From an uncultured Flavobacteriaceae bacterium (GTDB taxonomy: Bacteria > Bacteroidota > Bacteroidia > Flavobacteriales > Flavobacteriaceae): 64,000 bases of DNA. Below are positions 26,851-35,009 of the stretch, one piece after another; position 1 is the first letter of the stretch, and the number at the start of each line of letters is the position of its first letter. Position numbers and translations under genes: made by a program. The stretch spans positions 124,001 to 188,000 of the forward strand of contig CANMXP010000006.1 in assembly GCA_947501845.1 (NCBI GenBank), read 5' to 3'. The notes beneath the pieces were generated by a model. The model was given only the letters and a program-made list of their open reading frames with translations. It was not told where the DNA came from and did no database searches.

Positions 26851-27663
26851 ATGATAAAATACATAAACGAAACCACTAAATACCTACAAAATAAAGGTTT
26901 TGAATCTCCTGAAATTGGTATCATACTAGGCACAGGATTAGGTCAACTCATCAACGAAATAGACATTATAAAAGAAGTTAGCTATAATCACATTCCCAAC
27001 TTTCCAACTGCAACGGTTGAGTTTCATAAAGGGAAACTAATTTATGGTAAACTTGCTGGCAAAAAAGTGGTGATTATGCAGGGGCGTTTTCATCTATACG
27101 AAGGCTACACATTACAAGATGTGACCTATCCTGTTCGTATTATGGAAAAACTGGGCATTAAAACGTTACTAGTTTCTAACGCTGCTGGAGCCATTAATTT
27201 AAATTTTAAAAAAGGGGAATTAATGCTTATTGAAGACCACATTAATTTGCAAGGTAGCTCTCCTCTGGCATTTAAAGGTGTTGAAGAATTAGGAGAACGC
27301 TTTACAGATATGAGTGCTCCCTACGATGCTGAAATTAATTTGAAATTTGAAAGCATTGCCAAAGCAAACCATATTAAATTACACAAAGGTGTTTATGCAA
27401 GCGTTGTGGGACCGCAATTAGAAACAAGAGCAGAATACCGTATGTTAAAAATTCTTGGGTCTGATGCAGTTGGAATGAGTACCGTACCTGAAATCATTGT
27501 GGCTAACCATTTAAAATTAAAAGTAGCAGCCGTGTCAGTTTTAACAGATGAATGCGACCCAGATAACTTAGAACCAGTTAATATTTCGGATATCATTGAA
27601 AATGCAGCAAAAGCAGAGCCTGATATGATCTCCTTATTTAAAGAACTTATTAAGACCTTATAA
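26851..27663 (+). CDS. Purine-nucleoside phosphorylase
   Basis: This 270-residue enzyme belongs to the trimeric PNP/MTA phosphorylase family, which splits purine nucleosides with phosphate. The phosphate loop GIILGTGLGQL is near residue 24. VIMQGRFHLYEGY, SNAAGAIN and VSVLTDECDP are the other family motifs. It starts 78 bases after the DM13 gene and ends 3 bases before arsM. That coupling to arsM suggests it removes adenine from the arsenosugar nucleoside made by ArsS, although ordinary purine salvage is possible. Confidence 0.9.
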   Translation: MIKYINETTKYLQNKGFESPEIGIILGTGLGQLINEIDIIKEVSYNHIPNFPTATVEFHKGKLIYGKLAGKKVVIMQGRFHLYEGYTLQDVTYPVRIMEKLGIKTLLVSNAAGAINLNFKKGELMLIEDHINLQGSSPLAFKGVEELGERFTDMSAPYDAEINLKFESIAKANHIKLHKGVYASVVGPQLETRAEYRMLKILGSDAVGMSTVPEIIVANHLKLKVAAVSVLTDECDPDNLEPVNISDIIENAAKAEPDMISLFKELIKTL

Positions 27664-27666
27664 ATT

Positions 27667-28638
27667 ATGAGTAACTATTTAGAAACCACTCACGATGTAT
27701 ACAAAGAAGCCGCTTTAACACCAGATGTTGGGCTATGCTGTACCACAAATCCAATTTGGGAATTACCAGGATTAAAAATCCCAAAAATCATGCAAGAAAT
27801 GAACTATGGCTGCGGAAGCACTGTACATGCACGTGATTTAACTAATAATCCTAAAATGCTATATGTTGGTGTTGGTGGCGGCATGGAATTGTTACAATTC
27901 GCATATTTTAACCGTCAAAAAGAAGGTGTTGTAGGTATTGATGTGGTTGATGAAATGTTAGAAGCGTCACGCAAAAACTTTATTGAGGCTGAAGCACAAA
28001 ACGATTGGTTTAAAAGTGAGTTTGTAGATCTAAAAAAGGGGGATGCTATGAATCTTCCTGTTGAAGATAATAGTATTGATGTGGCAGCCCAAAACTGTCT
28101 GTTTAATATTTTTAAGGCAGACGATCTTAAAAAAGCCATCGCAGAAATGTATCGTGTTTTAAAACCTCATGGCAGATTGGTAATGAGCGATCCTACATGC
28201 GAACAACCTATGAATGATACATTACGTAACGACGAAAGACTCCGTGCTTTATGTTTAAGCGGTAGTTTACCAATTGCTGAATATGTAAAAGCATTAACAG
28301 ATGCTGGCTTTGGCACTATCGAAATTAGAGCAAGAAAACCATATAGAATATTAGACCCCAAACATTACCCAACAGATGAACTCATTTATATTGAATCTAT
28401 TGAAGTCGCAGCAATAAAAGATCCAATGCCTGCAGATGGCCCTTGCATCTTTACAGGAAAAGCGGCTATTTATTACGGTGGTGAAGATTTTTTTGATGAT
28501 AATGCAGGTCATGTTTTGTTAAAAAACCAACCTTTGGCTATTTGCGATAAAACAGCTGGTGCCATACAAGCACTAAACAGAGACGATATTTATATTTCAG
28601 AATCCACATATCATTATGATGGTGGTGGGTGTTGCTAA
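27667..28638 (+). CDS. arsM: Arsenosugar-type arsenite methyltransferase ArsM
   Basis: This 323-residue SAM-dependent methyltransferase has the SAM-binding motif GVGGGMELL (68-76) and VVGIDVVDEML. Candidate arsenic-binding cysteines are Cys24-Cys25 and Cys49, and a Cys pair (322-323) closes the protein. ArsM methylates trivalent arsenic and supplies dimethylarsenic to ArsS. This longer subtype with a C-terminal extension is the one found in arsenosugar clusters. It is coupled by a 3-base gap to the phosphorylase. The last codons also form the upstream arm of a GC-rich hairpin that overlaps the stop codon. Confidence 0.92.
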   Translation: MSNYLETTHDVYKEAALTPDVGLCCTTNPIWELPGLKIPKIMQEMNYGCGSTVHARDLTNNPKMLYVGVGGGMELLQFAYFNRQKEGVVGIDVVDEMLEASRKNFIEAEAQNDWFKSEFVDLKKGDAMNLPVEDNSIDVAAQNCLFNIFKADDLKKAIAEMYRVLKPHGRLVMSDPTCEQPMNDTLRNDERLRALCLSGSLPIAEYVKALTDAGFGTIEIRARKPYRILDPKHYPTDELIYIESIEVAAIKDPMPADGPCIFTGKAAIYYGGEDFFDDNAGHVLLKNQPLAICDKTAGAIQALNRDDIYISESTYHYDGGGCC

Positions 28639-28662
28639 ACACCCACCCAATCACATCATTTT
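28624..28662 (+). terminator. Terminator overlapping the arsM stop codon
   Basis: GGTGGGTGTT (28624-28633) pairs perfectly with AACACCCACC (28638-28647); the loop holds the first bases of the stop codon. A T run follows about ten bases later. It would end the arsM message where two gene sets converge. Confidence 0.65.
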
Positions 28663-28680
28663 TTCAAAGTTTAGTAACCT

Positions 28681-29415
28681 TTAATAACCTGCTAAACTTA
28701 TTATTTCATTAGGTTTTAGTGCGCTTAATTCTATAATACTCTTACCAGATTTTTTCATAGCTTTTCTAATAAGATAGTTTCCTGCCCTATACCCTATAGA
28801 AGTTCTACCATCAGGGTGTTCTCCCATAACCCATTTATTATAACTTGCATCAAGCGGAAGGTCTAAAATTTCTTTCACCCAACTATCAGTCTCATTAGTA
28901 AAGGAATTTTCATCACATATATAACCCGTTTGTATTTCAGCAAAGACAACTGCTAAACCCTCATTAACCATAGCATTAGGAATTCCATATCCAAATTTAT
29001 TATCATATATAGCCCAACCTCGTGCCAAATGATGGAATTCATGAAACACGACACTTCTAATTCCCAATTCAAGAGAATCAACAATACCTCCATGATAACT
29101 GTTGGAAAGCTGAACGGCAATTGTTGGAGGCGAATTCCATTCGGTTCTTCCTGTTACACCTCCAACGCGATCCAAATCCCAATTAACACTCTCAACAACA
29201 ACTTTTATGCTGTCTGGAAGATTTGGCAAAACATTACGAACTTCTTCTCCTGACTTATTTGTCAATTCACTGATAAATATTTTTTGCGATTCTGTGAACT
29301 TAAGCGAATCTTCCTGAAAGAGTATTTCCACTTGCCTTAATTGAGTTTTTTTTGAATTACAGGCAAGACTGCAAAACATGAATACAATTAAAATAAAGCC
29401 CTTTAGTATTTTCAT
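28681..29415 (-). CDS. Zinc-metalloprotease-like lipoprotein (DUF2268-like)
   Basis: This 244-residue protein has a lipoprotein signal ending SLAC (Cys19) and an HEFHH zinc-binding motif within VVFHEFHHLARGW. A downstream Glu in NAMVNEGLAVVFAE could be the third ligand, as in gluzincin-type enzymes. The pattern resembles the DUF2268 predicted peptidases. It is the last gene of the sigma/anti-sigma operon, 6 bases after a DUF4097 gene. A role in sensing or remodelling the envelope is an inference from position. Catalytic residues appear intact. Confidence 0.75.
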   Translation of the reverse strand: MKILKGFILIVFMFCSLACNSKKTQLRQVEILFQEDSLKFTESQKIFISELTNKSGEEVRNVLPNLPDSIKVVVESVNWDLDRVGGVTGRTEWNSPPTIAVQLSNSYHGGIVDSLELGIRSVVFHEFHHLARGWAIYDNKFGYGIPNAMVNEGLAVVFAEIQTGYICDENSFTNETDSWVKEILDLPLDASYNKWVMGEHPDGRTSIGYRAGNYLIRKAMKKSGKSIIELSALKPNEIISLAGY

Positions 29416-29421
29416 TTTATA

Positions 29422-30144
29422 TTAACCTTTCCTTATGTAAATATTCCCTGAAACGGTTTCCATTACCAACGGAAGCGTTCCTCCATTAATTTGTTTTGAA
29501 ACCTTGTTATTAAATGACTTGCTGTGCTTCCCAAGTTTAGCTTTTTCAAAATCCATATCAGAATATATAGTACCTGTTACAGACTTTGCATGAAGCTTTG
29601 CCTTATCAACTATAATATCTAATGCGCCACTTATTGTTTTTAATCGTAATTCTCCACTATATTTTTTGATAGTAATATCCCCCGAAATTAAATCAGTTAC
29701 CAAATCACCTTCAAAAGCATTTATAAAAACGCTTCCTGATATACTTTTAATCTTGAGACTTACATTTTTGGGTACAATGACCACATAATTAATATCTGAT
29801 GTGGTGCAACAGTTACAATTACCATTTTTTCCATTTTTATTAGAATAATAGACATTTCGCTTTTTACTTTTAAAATAATCTCCAAAATCTGAATATAACT
29901 TTAACTGTCCTGAGCTATTTTCTCTCTTAATGCTGTACTTATCATTTCCTGTGCCATCATCGATATTTATTGATGCTCTTACTATAATTTCATTAGTATT
30001 TCCGTGCTCAACTTTAATATCTTGAGCAAACTTAAAGTTGAGAAAAACCTCTTGATCTTTATAAATTTGTGTTTTTACTTCTACTTGTTTTTGGGCGTTA
30101 AGCGTCATCACGCTTAACAGTGCCATTACTATTAGGTGTTTCAT
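29422..30144 (-). CDS. DUF4097 beta-strand repeat protein
   Basis: This 240-residue exported protein (signal about 1-17, ending LNAQ) has the repeated short beta-strand pattern of DUF4097/adhesin-like proteins (ISGSVFINAF, LISGDITIKKYSGEL, TVSGNIYIRKG). Each turn would stack as a right-handed beta-helix. A CNCC cluster (around 95-100) is unusual for the family. It is preceded by a similar gene in the same operon. The family is often encoded next to ECF sigma/anti-sigma pairs in Bacteroidota; its biochemical function is not known. Confidence 0.82.
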   Translation of the reverse strand: MKHLIVMALLSVMTLNAQKQVEVKTQIYKDQEVFLNFKFAQDIKVEHGNTNEIIVRASINIDDGTGNDKYSIKRENSSGQLKLYSDFGDYFKSKKRNVYYSNKNGKNGNCNCCTTSDINYVVIVPKNVSLKIKSISGSVFINAFEGDLVTDLISGDITIKKYSGELRLKTISGALDIIVDKAKLHAKSVTGTIYSDMDFEKAKLGKHSKSFNNKVSKQINGGTLPLVMETVSGNIYIRKG

Positions 30145-30167
30145 TTTACTGTTCGTTTTTTGAATGA

Positions 30168-30938
30168 TTATTTTTTTCTCAGGTATACGTTTCCGGTTGA
30201 TGACCTAAGCACTATGTTTACGCCCCCTCCATTGAGCTTACTTTCAATTTTGCGATTAGCCCCAACTACTTTCATACCGTCTAGAGCCTCTATTTTTAAT
30301 TCAAAATCAGTGTAGATAGTTCCCATAGTAGAACGTAATTCTAAATCGGCTTTTGTATTGGATGGTAAGGACACATCTACAACCCCAGTTGAACTATGTA
30401 GTGTGATTGGTGATGATTGATTAACATTAACAAAATCAACATTAATAGTTCCTGTTTCTGAATGTGCGGTAATGGGACCTGTGACGTCATTAAACGTAAT
30501 ATTACCTACAGTACTGTTAACTTCAATTTCAGAAGAGAATCCTTCAAAAGTTACAGAACCTAGATTTCCACAATCTATATGAATATCTATTGTTTTAGGA
30601 AGCTCTATTTGAAGATCTTTGCGTTGCATCCACGATTTTAAATCTTTAACACGTAATACACTTCCTTCTTGACGCATTGAAAATCCAAATCCAGTATTGT
30701 CTGTCCCTCCCGAATAGACAGCTTTTAATCCTTCAGCACGTTCATTATTTGTTTTATTATGTCCAATATTATTGAACTTTAACACATTACTTGAACCTGC
30801 TGTTATCTTAACTTTAGTTCCTGTTTCTATATAAACTTTAGAGATTCCATTTAAGTTTTTGGTATAATCCTCCTGTGCATAAGAGAATACAAAGCTCAAA
30901 AAAACCATTAGATTTATAATAATTCCTGTTCGTTTCAT
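30168..30938 (-). CDS. DUF4097 beta-strand repeat protein
   Basis: This 256-residue protein has a signal peptide (ending YAQ) and a beta-helix-like repeat (VTFEGFSSEIEVNSTVGNI and similar turns with SETGTINV, HSSTGVVDV, RSTMGTIY, RSSTGNVYL). It is the first of two tandem DUF4097 genes and ends with the same NVYLRK type of motif as its neighbour. An upstream in-frame ATG at 30983 would overlap the anti-sigma gene and put 15 extra residues before the signal peptide, so the start at 30938 is preferred. Likely an envelope-exposed stress protein; function unknown. Confidence 0.8.
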   Translation of the reverse strand: MKRTGIIINLMVFLSFVFSYAQEDYTKNLNGISKVYIETGTKVKITAGSSNVLKFNNIGHNKTNNERAEGLKAVYSGGTDNTGFGFSMRQEGSVLRVKDLKSWMQRKDLQIELPKTIDIHIDCGNLGSVTFEGFSSEIEVNSTVGNITFNDVTGPITAHSETGTINVDFVNVNQSSPITLHSSTGVVDVSLPSNTKADLELRSTMGTIYTDFELKIEALDGMKVVGANRKIESKLNGGGVNIVLRSSTGNVYLRKK

Positions 30939-30960
30939 GTTTTTTGATTTTAATTTTTGA

Positions 30961-31752
30961 TTAAATAATTTGCAAAATACCATCGTTTACCTGCTCCTTT
31001 ACAAAATCTGGTGTGTCCGAATGCTCTAATAGTTGTTTCATTGGAGCGATAGCGCGTTTCTCTTGGATCTTTACCAAAAATTGAATAATGGCAATTTGTA
31101 AACTTGGGCTCTTCTGCGTTGTTAGAGCTTCAATAAACGCATCTTTTACCATGATTGATTCTGGAAATTCTGATAGTGCTTCTGCTGCAGCCAGTCGCAC
31201 ATTAATATTCCCATCATATTGCATACGTTCAATTAAAGCTTCTAATATTTTAACATCTGGTTTTTCAAAACCTTCAGTATAGTTTACTGCTTGAATTCGT
31301 TTACTTACGGACTGGTTTTCAATCATAGCCAAAACCATCCCTTCTTTTAATTCATTCGTTTCTTTTTGTAATGCTATTATTTGTTTATTAGCATCTTTTC
31401 CTGTCTTATGGCTTCCTAAAAAATACCCCATAAATAGAAATATTATAGAAGCTGCCACTTGAAATGCACGTTTCCACGGAAACTCTTTTTCTTGTTTATT
31501 AAACTGGACAACTTTTGGATTTAACAGCTGTTTTTCTTCCTCAAGAAGCTCATAAAATTCTTCTCTTAAGTTTTCACTTGGCACTTGTTCTTCCTCATCA
31601 TTGAATGCTTTAAAAAGTAAAATTGTTTCATCATATAACACCTTACAATTAGCACATGTCTCTATATGTTTCTGTACTTGTTCAGCCTCATCGGTGGTTA
31701 ACTGATCGTCAATAAAATCTACTATACGCTGTTCTATATTGTTACAATTCAT
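30961..31752 (-). CDS. Anti-sigma factor with periplasmic HEAT repeats
   Basis: This 263-residue protein starts with a zinc-finger anti-sigma domain (Cys3, His29, Cys33, Cys36 pattern of the zf-HC2 type) that should hold the sigma factor. A single membrane helix lies at about 96-114. The outer part contains two to three HEAT-like helical repeats (about 165-263, with VRLAAAEALSEF and LQIAIIQFLVKIQEKRAI). The gene begins 2 bases after the sigma factor gene. The HEAT domain is an unusual sensor choice and may bind a protein or peptide in the periplasm. Confidence 0.87.
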   Translation of the reverse strand: MNCNNIEQRIVDFIDDQLTTDEAEQVQKHIETCANCKVLYDETILLFKAFNDEEEQVPSENLREEFYELLEEEKQLLNPKVVQFNKQEKEFPWKRAFQVAASIIFLFMGYFLGSHKTGKDANKQIIALQKETNELKEGMVLAMIENQSVSKRIQAVNYTEGFEKPDVKILEALIERMQYDGNINVRLAAAEALSEFPESIMVKDAFIEALTTQKSPSLQIAIIQFLVKIQEKRAIAPMKQLLEHSDTPDFVKEQVNDGILQII

Positions 31753-31754
31753 GG

Positions 31755-32309
31755 CTATATGGTTTTTAAATAAACCGTTTTTATTTTTTTTATAATTCGA
31801 TGCATTTTCACCTTTACAGCACCTTCACTACTTCCTACTATTTCAGCTATTTTATCATACTTTATACCTTGAAATCTATTTAACACAATTAATTCCCTTT
31901 CATCCTTATTCAATGTTTTTAAAACTTCGTGTAAATGTGTCACATTATCATTTTTTTCAATTAAGTCATCTTCACTTTTACTGGTTACAAGCTCTATATC
32001 AGTATTCCTTGAAGTCTTTTTTGAGCTCTGGTAATAATCTGAAAATTCATTTCTTGCAATCCTAAAAATCCATGATACAAATTGACCTCCCTTATAAGAT
32101 TCTCTGTAACGCATCACTTTATAAAATACAGTTTGAGTTAAATCTTCACAGATAGCTTTGTCTCTTACCATTTGAAAATAAAAATTGTACAACCGCTTAT
32201 TATAGCGTTCAAAAATATGAGCCATAGCATCTAAATTACCTTGAGATACATCAAGCATTAATTCTTCGTCGGTTAGCTTTTTCAATTCTATTTTGTTGTG
32301 GTTTGGCAT
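31755..32309 (-). CDS. ECF-type RNA polymerase sigma factor
   Basis: This 184-residue protein has sigma region 2 (about 22-90, with EDLTQTVFYKV) and region 4 (about 125-178, GIKYDKIAEIVGSSEGAVKVKMHR) and nothing else, as in extracytoplasmic-function sigma factors. It leads an operon with its anti-sigma factor, two DUF4097 proteins and a protease-like lipoprotein, which are its likely targets by autoregulation. An ATG four codons upstream (32321) is possible; the chosen start has AAGG a few bases before it. Confidence 0.92.
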   Translation of the reverse strand: MPNHNKIELKKLTDEELMLDVSQGNLDAMAHIFERYNKRLYNFYFQMVRDKAICEDLTQTVFYKVMRYRESYKGGQFVSWIFRIARNEFSDYYQSSKKTSRNTDIELVTSKSEDDLIEKNDNVTHLHEVLKTLNKDERELIVLNRFQGIKYDKIAEIVGSSEGAVKVKMHRIIKKIKTVYLKTI

Positions 32310-32457
32310 AAAGACCTTCAATTTATAAAAAGGTTACACCAGTCCTTCATTTTTTTTAGAATGTGTCTTCGGATGATGTAAGTAATAATGTAAATTACAG
32401 ACTTAAATTTATCTTGAAGAGTTTATTAGTTATAGATTTATAATTATTCAATTTAAA

Positions 32458-33336
32458 ATGAAGCAACTAACGTATATCATTGTCTTTTTATTTTTTTCCT
32501 GCGCAGGTTCTAAAAAAGTTGCTAAAGAAACAACAAAACCTACATCTGTTCCAGCAACTCAAGTTAAAATTGATACCGCTAGTACGACACTTAGTAAAAC
32601 TATAAAAGATACTGATGCTAATGAACAACCTATAGAAACCGCTATAAAAACTGAAAAATTCGATCAAGTTTTAACAAAAAGAATTTTAGACGAGCATGAG
32701 TTATGGAACGATCTTTTACAAAAGTATGTTTCAAAAGATGGCAACGTTAGTTATAAAGAACTCAAAAAAGAACAAAAGGATTTCTATGGTTATCTTCATG
32801 TTTTAAACTTAATGTATCAACATGAAAGTTTTAAAACACGTTCTAAAGAACAAAAACTCGCTTTTTGGATCAACGCCTACAATGCGTTTACTGTAGATTT
32901 AATTTTACGTAATTATCCACTAAAAAGCATAAAGGACTTAAAAAATCCGTGGAAACAACGCCATTGGAAATTAGGTGACAAATGGTATAATTTAGATGAA
33001 ATTGAACACCAAATTTTACGTAAAATGAACGAACCTAGAATTCATTTTGCCATTAATTGTGCTTCATTTTCTTGTCCTAAATTACAAAATAAAGCGTTTA
33101 CAGCTAGCAATTTAGAAACACAACTCACCAATGCTACAAAAGAATTTTTAAATGACCCCACTAAGAATAACTTATCTAAAAACTCAATTAAAATCTCAAA
33201 ACTGTTTCAATGGTTTGCTAAAGATTTCAAACAGGATGGGTCATTAATCGATTTTCTTAACCAATATTCAGAGATTAAAATTTCTGATAAAGCAAAAAAG
33301 ACTTTTAAAGACTATAATTGGAATTTAAATGAGTAA
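32458..33336 (+). CDS. DUF547 lipoprotein
   Basis: This 292-residue lipoprotein (FFSC, Cys15) has a Thr/Lys-rich linker and a DUF547 domain (about 90-285). Family motifs are FWINAYNAFTVDLIL, EIEHQILRKM and HFAINCASFSCPKL with two conserved Cys. DUF547 proteins are of unknown function but often accompany glycosyltransferases and arsenosugar genes in marine bacteria. It overlaps the TIGR04283-type gene by 8 bases. A second DUF547 gene lies at 40275. Confidence 0.85.
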   Translation: MKQLTYIIVFLFFSCAGSKKVAKETTKPTSVPATQVKIDTASTTLSKTIKDTDANEQPIETAIKTEKFDQVLTKRILDEHELWNDLLQKYVSKDGNVSYKELKKEQKDFYGYLHVLNLMYQHESFKTRSKEQKLAFWINAYNAFTVDLILRNYPLKSIKDLKNPWKQRHWKLGDKWYNLDEIEHQILRKMNEPRIHFAINCASFSCPKLQNKAFTASNLETQLTNATKEFLNDPTKNNLSKNSIKISKLFQWFAKDFKQDGSLIDFLNQYSEIKISDKAKKTFKDYNWNLNE

Positions 33337-34024
33337 AGTATCCATAATTATTCCCATGTTAAATGAAGCAGATCATATTAAGAATCTGCTTACTCATCTT
33401 TTGGAACATTCATCAAAAGGAAACATAGCTGAAGTAATTATTGTAGATGGAGGAAGTACAGACGGATCAATTAACATTGTTTCAAAATATAAATCTGTAA
33501 AACTTCTAAATTCATCTAAAGGACGTGCTAAGCAAATGAATCTGGGGGCAAAAAATGCCACGGGCAGTATTCTTTATTTTTTACATGCCGATTCGTTCCC
33601 TCCTAAAAATTTTGACGCACTTATTATAAACGAGGTTAAAAAAGGTAATGAAGCTGGATGTTTTAGAATGAAATTTAATAGTAATCATTTGTGGCTTAAA
33701 CTTGCTGGGCAACTCACTCGATTACCTTGGAAAGTGTGTCGAGGTGGTGACCAAAGTCAGTTCATAGCGGCTACACTTTTTAATGACATTGGTGGTTTTA
33801 ATGAAAATTTCACTATTTATGAAGACAACGATCTCATTGCAAAATTGTACAATCGTAAACAATTCGTTGTGATTCAAAAATGGTTAACAACCTCAGCAAG
33901 ATGCTACTGTTCAAATGGTGTTTGGAGATTACAATACCATTATTGGAGAATTCATCTAAAAAAGTGGATGGGCGCCGATGCTAAAGAGCTAAACCGTTAT
34001 TATAAAAAGCATGTTTACCAATAA
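33329..34024 (+). CDS. TIGR04283-type arsenosugar glycosyltransferase
   Basis: This 231-residue family 2 glycosyltransferase has IIPMLNEADHI, VDGGSTDGS and the metal-binding FLHADSFPP in order within the first 100 residues. The C-terminal half, with GGDQSQFI and GGFNENFTIYEDND, matches the TIGR04283 subfamily that accompanies ArsS. It is translated with the DUF547 lipoprotein by an 8-base overlap. Together with the TIGR04282-type protein it completes the usual glycosyltransferase pair of arsenosugar loci, although the sigma/anti-sigma operon lies between them. No membrane segment is seen. Confidence 0.87.
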   Translation: MSKVSIIIPMLNEADHIKNLLTHLLEHSSKGNIAEVIIVDGGSTDGSINIVSKYKSVKLLNSSKGRAKQMNLGAKNATGSILYFLHADSFPPKNFDALIINEVKKGNEAGCFRMKFNSNHLWLKLAGQLTRLPWKVCRGGDQSQFIAATLFNDIGGFNENFTIYEDNDLIAKLYNRKQFVVIQKWLTTSARCYCSNGVWRLQYHYWRIHLKKWMGADAKELNRYYKKHVYQ

Positions 34025-34068
34025 CCTATTGATTGGGTTAGATAAAAGAATAATCAGGATAAATAAAA

Positions 34069-34800
34069 CTAATCCTTATTCCTACCCTTTTCATTAGGAT
34101 ATAAAGCGGGCAAGTTATCACTTTGAAAAACATCTTTTGAATTTAAATTCATTGCAGATACCTTACCTTTAAATGCTGCACCCGTATCAATATTCCAAAC
34201 ATTGGCAACATGCATTGGCATATCTGAATTAAAGTTAGTCGTTGGTGTGTGCCCAATATAAATTTCTTTATAATGCTTTAAACGCTTAGGATACAGAAGG
34301 GAATCTTCTTTTATATTACTATCCATTGTTAAAGCCATTTCCCAAAGTGTTCTATCAAAATAAAATGTTTCTTTAAACACTTCTTTTTTCACGCCGTGCA
34401 TGGATGTAAAACCTGCATGGACAAATAAACGGTTTTCATCGTCTATATGATACAGAGGCATATTTTCAAAAAACTCTAAATGCTCCTTTTTTTCATCAGA
34501 AGAGAAAGATGCATAACTCTCCATGGTCTCTTTTCCTCCATGGATATACCAAACAGAGTTAACATCCTCAGACCTCAACCAATTCTCACACCAAACATCA
34601 TGGTTCCCTTTTATAAAAACACAGTTTATTTTTTGAGATAGTTCTATTAAAAATTGAATAACTTGAGCAGATTCACTCCAACCATCTACATAATCTCCCA
34701 TAAAAACAAGCGTATCCTCATCTTTAACTTCAATTTTATTTAATACTTGAATTAACGCTTTTAAGCCGCCATGAATGTCCCCTATTGCAAATATCCTCAT
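34069..34800 (-). CDS. Calcineurin-like metallophosphoesterase
   Basis: This 243-residue cytoplasmic enzyme carries the metal-binding set GDIHG (7-11), GDYVDG (about 36-41) and GNHD (about 64-67), plus a C-terminal GHT motif. The layout is that of PrpA/ApaH-like serine/threonine protein phosphatases. The substrate is unknown. It stands alone, convergent with the arsenosugar glycosyltransferase gene and 209 bases from the downstream envelope operon. The metal site looks complete. Confidence 0.9.
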   Translation of the reverse strand: MRIFAIGDIHGGLKALIQVLNKIEVKDEDTLVFMGDYVDGWSESAQVIQFLIELSQKINCVFIKGNHDVWCENWLRSEDVNSVWYIHGGKETMESYASFSSDEKKEHLEFFENMPLYHIDDENRLFVHAGFTSMHGVKKEVFKETFYFDRTLWEMALTMDSNIKEDSLLYPKRLKHYKEIYIGHTPTTNFNSDMPMHVANVWNIDTGAAFKGKVSAMNLNSKDVFQSDNLPALYPNEKGRNKD

Positions 34801-35009
34801 GAGTATTTTTTTTGCAAAAGTAATTTTTTTTAAAAGTTAAAAAAATTAATCACTTAAAAATCCTTCTATATTTCATATTGACTTAACGCTACCTGAACAT
34901 ACGATGATTTTACACCCCAAAATTGGGCGTATAAAAAGAAAAAACACTAATAATGAATTTTGTTTAGGTATATATGGTAAGACTCCTAAGCAAAGCCATA
35001 ATATAGTAA

